A stretch of DNA of 21,349 bases from Candidatus Albibeggiatoa sp. nov. BB20 (GTDB lineage Bacteria > Pseudomonadota > Gammaproteobacteria > Beggiatoales > Beggiatoaceae), in the NCBI GenBank assembly GCA_016744725.1, contig JADGDW010000072.1, positions 1 to 21,349 on the forward strand, written 5' to 3'. Position numbers and translations under genes: made by a program. Every line of letters starts with the position of its first letter. The stretch's first letter is position 1. Below the pieces are notes generated by a model. It had not been told where the DNA came from. It ran no database searches and was given only the letters and a program-made list of their open reading frames with translations. Of this stretch, positions 16,600 through 21,349 are shown in pieces.

Positions 16600-17255
16600 A
16601 CTACGCAGAATTTTTACTCTGGGTACGCGGCGACGCATTTCACTGGTCATTAGCGATTTTCATTTTCGGCGTGACTTTACGTTTATTAGAAATTATTTTA
16701 CTAGGACGCAAAGCCAATTTAGCAGAAAAACGAGGCAGTGGCGTGGCTGGCGGTGTACGCACCATTTTCAGCCGTTTCGTGCCGAATCAAGCTGTTTTAC
16801 CACGCGCTATCACAACCGTGGTGGCAGGCTATGTTTTCCATATCGGTTTATTTATCACCTTATTATTCTTCGCGCCCCACATTGTATTATTTGAAGCCGC
16901 CTTGGGTTTTAGCTGGTACTCATTACCTAATGCAATAATCGATTTCGCCACCATCATGGCAATTCTCGGCTTAATCGCATTGTTCATCAACCGTTTAACC
17001 AATCCTGTATTGCGCTTGTTAACAGGCTTTGGTGATTGGCTTGCATGGTTCGTCACCTTATTGCCTTTGGTCACGGGCTTCATGGCATTTCATCATTTAG
17101 TTGAACCCTATCCGTTGATGCTCGCCTTGCACATTTTAAGCGTTGAATTGCTATTAATCGTATTCCCATTCACCAAATTAATGCACACCTTCACCCTATT
17201 CCTCGCCCGTTATTACACTGGTGAAAATGCAGGTCATAGAGGAGTTGAGATATGA
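16596..17255 (+). CDS. isp1: Isp1, NarI-like cytochrome b of the Hyn hydrogenase
   Basis: 219 residues with five predicted membrane helices (about 14-36, 70-93, 112-133, 147-165, 174-195), the NarI/DsrM-type cytochrome b layout. Candidate heme ligands are His82 in helix 2 and His179 and His197 around helix 5 (ALHILSVELLLIVFPFTKLMHTF). It is expected to pass electrons between the periplasmic hydrogenase and the cytoplasmic Isp2. GGGAGG lies before the ATG, which overlaps the hynS stop. The same gene order, hynS-isp1-isp2, is known from Thiocapsa roseopersicina. Confidence 0.93.
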   Translation: MNYAEFLLWVRGDAFHWSLAIFIFGVTLRLLEIILLGRKANLAEKRGSGVAGGVRTIFSRFVPNQAVLPRAITTVVAGYVFHIGLFITLLFFAPHIVLFEAALGFSWYSLPNAIIDFATIMAILGLIALFINRLTNPVLRLLTGFGDWLAWFVTLLPLVTGFMAFHHLVEPYPLMLALHILSVELLLIVFPFTKLMHTFTLFLARYYTGENAGHRGVEI

Positions 17256-18517
17256 GCAGCGCGAGTTTTGAACGTGGCTATCACGCATTTCAAGAACAAA
17301 TTGACAGCAGTGTGGCGGCATATTTCCAGAGTTGTGTTCGCTGTGGCATCTGTGCTGAAGCCTGTTTGTTTTACACCGAAACCGATGACCCAAAATACAC
17401 CCCGATTTACAAATTAGAGCCGTTACGCAAAGTTTGGGAACAGGAATACACACTGTGGGGCTGGTTAAAATCCAGCTTAGGCATGAGCCGCAAATTGAAT
17501 GACGATGATTTAAAACAATGGAAACATCTTATTTATGATAGCTGTACCTTGTGCGGTCGTTGTTCAATGGTGTGTCCTGTGGGCAATGATATTACGGGTA
17601 TGATTCGCAAAGCCCGTGAAGGCATGGTCGCCGCAGGTCATTCACCAGAAGGTCAAATTGGTGCAGCAAAACGCGCGATTACCATTGGCAGTCCTATGGG
17701 TGTGAAATTGCCCGCCTTACAAGCCCAAGTCAAACACATTGAAAAAGACACAGGTTTAACCATTCCATTTGATGCAGAAGGCGTGGAATATATGGTGCTG
17801 TTATCTTCAATGGAAATCATGAATTTTCCCGAATATTTAGAAGCCATTGCCAAAATCATGAAGCAAGCAGGCAAATCATGGACGCTCAGCAGTAAAGCTT
17901 TTGAGGCAACAAATACGGGGATTCAAATGGGTTCAAGTGACATTGCGCGGGAATTGGTCAGCCGCGTGGTTAATGCAGCAGAATCGTTAAAAGTGAAAAC
18001 CGTCATCAGTCCTGAATGTGGTCATGCTTATAGTGCGATTCGCTGGGAAGGGCCTAATCTAATGGGACGCGCGTTTGGCTTTAAAGTGAAACATATTATT
18101 GAAGTGTTGGACGAGTTACGTGCTGAAGGTTTATTGAAAACGGAAGGCTTTGAAGAACAACGTTTAACCTTCCATGATCCTTGTCAATTGGTACGGCGTG
18201 GCGGCGTGGTACAACAACCGCGTAATTTGATGAATATGATTAGCAATAATTTTACTGAAATGCCTGATGCTGGGATGATGAATTGGTGTTGTGGCGGCGG
18301 TGGTGGTCTCAGTGCAATTGAGGAAGCTGAAGAGTTACGCACTCAAGTCTTTAAACACAAAAAAAACCAACTTAAAGAAGCCAACGTGGATGCCTTGGTT
18401 ACCGCTTGTGCAAACTGCCGTATTGTGATGGAAGAAGGTTTAGAAGCCTATGATATGGATATGCCAATTTTAGGATTGACTGAGTTGCTCGCTGAGCATT
18501 TAGTTGAGGAGGGTTAG
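17252..18517 (+). CDS. isp2: Isp2, HdrD/DsrK-like Fe-S protein of the Hyn hydrogenase
   Basis: 421 residues, cytoplasmic. Two 4Fe-4S motifs lie at the N-terminus: CVRCGICAEAC (Cys28, 31, 34, 38) and CTLCGRCSMVC (Cys98, 101, 104, 108). A CCG (heterodisulfide reductase) domain follows, with FHDPCQL (Cys311), WCCGGGGG (Cys346-347) and CANC (Cys386, 389). The first CCG half is degenerate (SPECGHAY, Cys256). Related HdrD/DsrK proteins reduce disulfides or sulfur-carrier persulfides, so this complex may couple hydrogen to sulfur or quinone chemistry. GAGGAG lies upstream of the ATG, which overlaps isp1. The last 23 codons (from 18449) recur in diverged form at 20004-20072. No hynL follows. Confidence 0.94.
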   Translation: MSSASFERGYHAFQEQIDSSVAAYFQSCVRCGICAEACLFYTETDDPKYTPIYKLEPLRKVWEQEYTLWGWLKSSLGMSRKLNDDDLKQWKHLIYDSCTLCGRCSMVCPVGNDITGMIRKAREGMVAAGHSPEGQIGAAKRAITIGSPMGVKLPALQAQVKHIEKDTGLTIPFDAEGVEYMVLLSSMEIMNFPEYLEAIAKIMKQAGKSWTLSSKAFEATNTGIQMGSSDIARELVSRVVNAAESLKVKTVISPECGHAYSAIRWEGPNLMGRAFGFKVKHIIEVLDELRAEGLLKTEGFEEQRLTFHDPCQLVRRGGVVQQPRNLMNMISNNFTEMPDAGMMNWCCGGGGGLSAIEEAEELRTQVFKHKKNQLKEANVDALVTACANCRIVMEEGLEAYDMDMPILGLTELLAEHLVEEG

Positions 18518-18564
18518 TTTTTTAAGCTAAATCTTTGATAATTAAGTACTACTGAATAAAATTG

Positions 18565-18577
18565 TACACGTTGTGTA
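18565..18577. promoter_or_regulatory. Palindrome upstream of the abi RNA promoter
   Basis: TACAC-GTT-GTGTA, a perfect 5-bp inverted repeat, lies about 20 bp before the -35 element of the predicted RNA promoter. It is a possible operator; short enough to be chance. Confidence 0.2.
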
Positions 18578-18595
18578 AAGGTAATGGCTAACTAG

Positions 18596-18624
18596 TTGAC
18601 TTAACTAAAAATTATCCCTATAAT
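18596..18624 (+). promoter_or_regulatory. Near-consensus sigma70 promoter for the abi-associated RNA
   Basis: TTGACT (18596-18601), a 17-nt spacer and TATAAT (18619-18624). This is five of six and six of six matches at ideal spacing, one of the strongest promoters in the window. Transcription would start near 18631, just before a stable hairpin and about 70 nt before the Abi start codon. Confidence 0.75.
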
Positions 18625-18630
18625 TGTAAC

Positions 18631-18680
18631 TAATAGAACTCGCCACGCCTCTCAACGATGCGCAACTGGCGAGCCTTTAT
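18631..18680 (+). ncRNA. Candidate abiF-type structured RNA upstream of the Abi gene
   Basis: A compact hairpin: CTCGCCA (18639-18645) pairs perfectly with TGGCGAG (18667-18673), continued by CGC (18646-18648) with GCG (18660-18662), an 11-nt loop and a 4-nt CAAC bulge on the 3' side. The stem is G+C-rich in an AT-rich region and is followed by CCTTTATTG, which could act as a weak terminator. A strong promoter sits just upstream. An abiF RNA motif is described upstream of Abi_2 genes; the position, size and company fit, but identity with that model was not tested. Confidence 0.6.
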
Positions 18681-18701
18681 TGTCTAATCCCATCTAAAAT
18701 T

Positions 18702-19610
18702 ATGCCCCTGCCCTTTTGTAAAATCCCTTCATCAACCCAAACACAATTATTACGCCTTGAGTCCAGAGGTTTAACTGTTCCCAGCTATAAACAAGCAAGT
18801 CATCAAATACAATCTATTGGCTATCATCGATTAAGAGGTTATGCACACTATTTCCTTAATGCTACAGATAAGCACTTCTCTTGTGGTGTGACAATTGATG
18901 ATATATTTGCTTGTTATTTCTTTGACAGCCAACTACGCAGTTTGTTAATGCAAAGTATAGAAATGATTGAAATTGCTGTCAGGAGTTGTTTAGCGAATCA
19001 GCTTGCTGAAAAATATAATGATGCTCATTGGTTTTTAAATCCAACATTGTTTCAGAATAGGGAACATTTCACTGAATTAACCAAAAAAATTGAAAATGAT
19101 GTTAATAGAAAGCGTGAGACTCATGTAGATATAAAACATTATTACTCAAAATACTCAACACCTTATTTACCCCCTATCTGGGTTTCAATTGAAACCATTT
19201 CATTTGGAACATTATCAAAGTTATTTACAAATTTAAAAACAGCAGATAAAAGAGAAATAACGGCATTATTTTCACTCCCAAAACCGATTGTGATGGAATC
19301 AAGTTTATATGCCTTAGTACATATTCGTAATATGTGTGCTCATCACGTTCGTATTTGGAATACTAACTTACCAATTTCGCCACAAATTCCTAACTACATA
19401 AAAAAGCAACTGAAAGGTTATGATTTTAATAATAGGAAAGTTTTTAAAAATCTACTTATTATATCCCATTACCTCAATATTATTGCGCCTGAATTTAACC
19501 TACAGCAAAAGCTACACTCTCTAATTGAAGCTTATCCTCAAGTACCTTTAGATGCAATTGGTATTGTTGATGACAGCAATTTAACTGTGTTAAGCAATAT
19601 AGCAAAATGA
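18702..19610 (+). CDS. Abi_2/AbiF-like abortive infection protein (HEPN)
   Basis: 302 residues, cytoplasmic, of the Abi_2 family (AbiD/AbiF). Family features are the N-terminal LLRLESRGLTVPSYKQASHQIQSIGYHRLRGY, the central FFDSQLRSLLMQSIEMIEIAVRSCLANQLAEKY and PPIWVSIETISFGTLSKLF. The HEPN RNase motif is Rx4H in HIRNMCAHH (Arg209, His214). Such proteins are thought to cleave RNA and arrest growth during phage infection, held in check by a cognate RNA. No ribosome site is visible before the ATG, so translation is probably low. The gene is nearly full family length and looks intact. It sits immediately after isp2, where hynL is expected. Confidence 0.88.
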   Translation: MPLPFCKIPSSTQTQLLRLESRGLTVPSYKQASHQIQSIGYHRLRGYAHYFLNATDKHFSCGVTIDDIFACYFFDSQLRSLLMQSIEMIEIAVRSCLANQLAEKYNDAHWFLNPTLFQNREHFTELTKKIENDVNRKRETHVDIKHYYSKYSTPYLPPIWVSIETISFGTLSKLFTNLKTADKREITALFSLPKPIVMESSLYALVHIRNMCAHHVRIWNTNLPISPQIPNYIKKQLKGYDFNNRKVFKNLLIISHYLNIIAPEFNLQQKLHSLIEAYPQVPLDAIGIVDDSNLTVLSNIAK

Positions 19611-19624
19611 AATTTACCTACATT

Positions 19625-19659
19625 GATTTGAGAGTAGTTAGTTGAGGATGATTAGTTTT
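19625..19659 (+). repeat. isp2-tail-like repeat after the Abi gene
   Basis: The 22 bases at 19638-19659 match the end of isp2 plus its first bases after the stop (18500-18521) at 20 positions. Positions 19625-19654 match 24 of 30 bases at the end of higA (21005-21034). It begins 15 nt past the Abi stop and ends in the palindrome GTTTTATAAAAC (19655-19666). Confidence 0.5.
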
Positions 19660-19711
19660 ATAAAACGCGTTGGTGTTCAATATGCTGGTGCGTTATTTAA
19701 GCAATTTAATA

Positions 19712-19927
19712 TTAGCTTTCATTTAAAATGCCCTGCTCCATATCTTCTAGCGTTTTAGTTTCTCCTGTGTAGCTAATGCAGCCAAAAATATCATCAAGGT
19801 TATCAAGCTGTTCTGTTTTTGGAACGATAAATACTTTGACTGTTTGCCCTTCCCAGCTTTGCAAATTATTTGGAATTAATAAATTGCCATTACTGATTAT
19901 GGTTTCAAATTCAATTGCTTCTTGCAT
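19712..19927 (-). CDS. Orphan type II antitoxin-like protein
   Basis: 71 residues from the second of two adjacent ATGs (19927), which has AAGGAG at a good distance; the frame continues to 19969 without support. The N-terminal FETIISNGNLLIPNNLQSWEGQTVKVFIV has the strand pattern of small AbrB/VapB-like DNA-binding antitoxins, followed by an acidic tail (DDIFGCISYTGE, LEDMEQGILNES) of the kind that wraps a toxin, commonly a PIN nuclease. No toxin gene follows on this strand: the next sequence is the 3' end of the Abi gene. It is therefore probably an orphan antitoxin or a module that lost its toxin. Confidence 0.6.
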   Translation of the reverse strand: MQEAIEFETIISNGNLLIPNNLQSWEGQTVKVFIVPKTEQLDNLDDIFGCISYTGETKTLEDMEQGILNES

Positions 19928-20003
19928 CATTTTCTCCTTGAGAATACTTAATATAAAGCATAGTAGCATATTGATATTTTGTGAGAAAATTTATAAATGC
20001 CTT

Positions 20004-20072
20004 TATGATACAGATATACCGACTTTAGGCTTGACCGAGTTATTAGCTGAGTATTTGGTTGAGAGGGATTGA
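20004..20072 (+). pseudogene. Displaced, diverged 3' end of an isp2-like gene
   Basis: Translates to YDTDIPTLGLTELLAEYLVERD and a stop, aligned without gaps to the Isp2 end YDMDMPILGLTELLAEHLVEEG. I count 52 of 69 identical bases, with most differences at silent third positions or leucine codon swaps. Similarity fades just upstream of 20004. The divergence pattern says this copy evolved as coding sequence, so it derives from a related isp2 gene rather than from a recent duplication. Confidence 0.75.
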
Positions 20073-20093
20073 TTTATCTAGCATAAACCTCTT

Positions 20094-20190
20094 TTATTCT
20101 ATCGACTTAGAATTTTTCATGTAAGCTAACGATCTTGCTGTTTGCCAATCAAGTAACCCACCATCTGAACTAAGATATGTTTTTAAATTT
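20094..20190 (-). pseudogene. Unidentified short ORF remnant
   Basis: An open frame of about 31 codons without a start codon, containing SSDGGLLDWQTARSLAYMKN and ending at a TAA at 20094-20096. It reads like the C-terminus of a protein, not random sequence, but I do not recognise it. It lies between the isp2 fragment and the higBA operator region. Confidence 0.25.
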
Positions 20191-20195
20191 TAATA

Positions 20196-20248
20196 GTTCA
20201 CATATTGTAAACTCAAAGAAGCAATGCTATAGTTCACAATATGTAAAC
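20196..20248. promoter_or_regulatory. Twin operators of higBA
   Basis: Two 17-bp near-palindromes, GTTCACATATTGTAAAC (20196-20212) and GTTCACAATATGTAAAC (20232-20248), share identical GTTCACA/TGTAAAC arms around a 3-nt centre and are 36 bp apart centre to centre. They overlap the -35 and -10 elements respectively. HigA, with or without HigB, is the expected ligand. Confidence 0.75.
20205..20233 (+). promoter_or_regulatory. higBA promoter
   Basis: TTGTAA (20205-20210), a 17-nt spacer and TATAGT (20228-20233). Each element overlaps one of the two operators, so HigA binding should block RNA polymerase (autoregulation). Confidence 0.6.
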
Positions 20249-20261
20249 AAAGGAAATTGTC

Positions 20262-20573
20262 GTGCATGTTATTACAAAAAAGACGTTTGCAGAAGCTACG
20301 AATAAATATCCGAATGATAAAGAAAAAATAATGGATGTATATAATGTGCTACGAAAAGGAGAATTTGATACACCAGATAAAATGAAGGCTGTATTTGCTT
20401 CGTTAGATAATTTTAAATATAAGGGCAAATGGTGGATTATTGATATAGGTGGAAATAATTTAAGGTTAATTGTTGCAATTTTGTTTTCATCTCAAAAAAT
20501 ATATGTAAAGCATATTGTTACTCATGCCGAATACGATAAGCTTTGTGTCAAATATAGAAAAGGAAAATTATAA
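20262..20573 (+). CDS. higB: HigB-type mRNA interferase toxin
   Basis: 103 residues of the HigB_toxin family (RelE fold), which cleaves mRNA on the ribosome. It begins MHVITKKTFAEATNKYP as in family members and has the conserved core WWIIDIGGNNLRLIVAI and the family signature HIVTHAEYDKL (84-94). The start is GTG with AGGA 7 nt upstream. The toxin precedes its antitoxin, the normal higBA order, and overlaps it by 1 nt (TAATG). Confidence 0.92.
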   Translation: MHVITKKTFAEATNKYPNDKEKIMDVYNVLRKGEFDTPDKMKAVFASLDNFKYKGKWWIIDIGGNNLRLIVAILFSSQKIYVKHIVTHAEYDKLCVKYRKGKL

Positions 20574-21025
20574 TGTTAGCCAAAAAAGCTTTAACCAGTT
20601 CATTTTTAGGATTTGCGTCACAGGCATATCACATTTTACATATTCAATCAGAACAAGATTACGAAGAAGCTTTAGAAATTATTGAATATTTGTTTGAACA
20701 AGCTGAGGATAAACCAGATGAACCGCTAAATGATTTGATTGATATTGTATCCAAAGCCATAGAACAATATGAATCAAAACAAGATGATATTATTTTGTTC
20801 GATAAAGAAGCAAAAGATATTAATCAAGGTATATCAGCTATTCGAGTTTTAATGGAGCAACACAATTTAACTGCTACTGATCTGCAAGATGAAATAGGCT
20901 CAAAGTCTCTTGTTTCTATGATATTAAATGGAAAAAGAAACTTAACAAGAGAGCATATCACCAAGCTTTCTCAACGATTTAATATAAGCCCTGCTATTTT
21001 CTTTGATTTGAGGGTGGTTAGCTGA
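20573..21025 (+). CDS. higA: HigA antitoxin (Xre-type HTH)
   Basis: 150 residues. The N-terminal helical part (1-75, rich in Glu and Asp) fits the toxin-binding half. The C-terminal Xre helix-turn-helix (about 86-142) is ISAIRVLMEQHNLTATDLQDEIGSKSLVSMILNGKRNLT, followed by LSQRFNISPAIFF. It neutralises HigB and represses its own promoter. The last codons, DLRVVS, lie inside a repeat shared with 19625-19654, so the C-terminus may have been re-made by rearrangement. Confidence 0.92.
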   Translation: MLAKKALTSSFLGFASQAYHILHIQSEQDYEEALEIIEYLFEQAEDKPDEPLNDLIDIVSKAIEQYESKQDDIILFDKEAKDINQGISAIRVLMEQHNLTATDLQDEIGSKSLVSMILNGKRNLTREHITKLSQRFNISPAIFFDLRVVS

Positions 21026-21034
21026 GAAGGGTTA
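21005..21034 (+). repeat. Tail repeat at the end of higA
   Basis: Matches 19625-19654 at 24 of 30 positions and covers the last codons of higA plus the following bases. Read in the higA frame, both copies encode DLRVVS and a stop, with silent differences. Confidence 0.5.
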
Positions 21035-21082
21035 CTCTAACAGTTAATGTTTGCTGTGGGCTATCATTGACCAGTGTTCTAA

Positions 21083-21217
21083 GTAAAATCCATTTTTAAT
21101 CTAAATTTACTAAAAACTTCTGGTGAACAAGAATTATTATGGGAACTGTATGACGGAATTGTTACCAATGGAGCAAAGATCGACCCTACAGGCTTAAGCG
21201 ATTTAAAGATTAGGTAG
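21083..21217 (+). pseudogene. Unidentified gene remnant cut by an IS end
   Basis: 44 open codons with no start codon, reading KTSGEQELLWELYDG and later NGAKIDPTGLSDLKI. The composition is that of a real protein, but the family is not recognised. The terminal AGG TAG comes from the start of the putative IS end at 21213, which suggests the gene was interrupted there. A TAA precedes the fragment at 21080-21082. Confidence 0.35.
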
Positions 21218-21349
21218 TCCTGCACAAAATAGTGTTTAATTTAATTAATTATTTATTATTGAATAGTGGATAAAGAAGGTTTTTGAATATTTTGATTGTA
21301 ATGGTGAATAAAGTTCCAAGTAGCCCCAATATGATTTTCAAGAGATTTA
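21213..21349 (-). mobile_element. Partial IS1-like insertion sequence (one end)
   Basis: From 21349 back to a TAA at 21256-21258 the minus strand reads KSLENHIGATWNFIHHYN and about a dozen more residues, which resembles the C-terminus of IS1-family transposases (KSLxxHIxAIWxFIHxYN). The rest lies beyond the window. After the stop are about 20 AT-rich bases, then GGTAGTCCTGCACAAAA on the plus strand at 21213-21229, which could be the terminal inverted repeat. The second end and target duplication cannot be seen. Confidence 0.55.

Noticed and set aside
18514..18530. Terminator at the isp2 stop
   Set aside because: The possible stem is seven AT-rich pairs including one G-T, with no following T-run; too weak to call.
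19776..20003. Plus-strand ORF leading into the isp2 fragment
   Set aside because: This part is the complement of the antitoxin gene and its leader; only the last 23 codons are homologous to Isp2.

Overview
The window looks like chromosome from a sulfur-oxidising gammaproteobacterium of the Beggiatoaceae/Thiotrichales type. That is an inference from gene content: an Isp-type [NiFe] hydrogenase operon of the kind known from Thiocapsa and relatives, an exported DsrE-like protein, gammaproteobacterial-style FtsY and PBP2, and an AT-rich background with a visibly G+C-richer hydrogenase operon. No rRNA, tRNA or CRISPR array was seen.

Region 1 (about 200-8900, minus strand) holds housekeeping and envelope genes. 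In transcription order they are an AcuI/YhdH-type reductase, an O-antigen ligase-like membrane protein, an exported proline-rich protein, PBP2 (mrdA), ftsY, a repeat-rich lipoprotein whose start is 4 nt past the ftsY stop, and a TAXI-type solute-binding protein. ftsY and the lipoprotein gene both carry in-frame tandem DNA repeats coding acidic stretches. Region 2 (9017-10705) has rdgB on the plus strand, a convergent exported DsrE-like gene with a hairpin between them, and a wrecked type I restriction hsdR fragment.

Region 3 (10687-14502, minus strand) is a tightly overlapping four-gene operon: NAD-dependent epimerase, GT4 glycosyltransferase, radical SAM/SPASM protein, WG-repeat-like protein. 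It looks like glycan or surface-polymer metabolism. A small membrane protein lies upstream (14732-15172).

Region 4 (15508-18517, plus strand) is hynS-isp1-isp2, joined by ATGA overlaps. It encodes a Tat-exported hydrogenase small subunit, a NarI-like cytochrome b and an HdrD/DsrK-like Fe-S protein. The large subunit gene expected after isp2 is absent from the window.

Region 5 (18518-21349) is a defence/toxin-antitoxin island placed where hynL is expected. It contains an Abi_2/AbiF-like HEPN protein preceded by a near-consensus sigma70 promoter and a short structured RNA, an orphan antitoxin-like gene, a diverged copy of the last 23 codons of isp2, a higBA module with two 17-bp operators over its promoter, an ORF remnant, and the 3' end of an IS1-like transposase running off the window. 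Short sequences resembling the isp2 tail recur at the ends of the modules. The most interesting parts are the AbiF-like gene with its RNA and the repeated isp2 tails.
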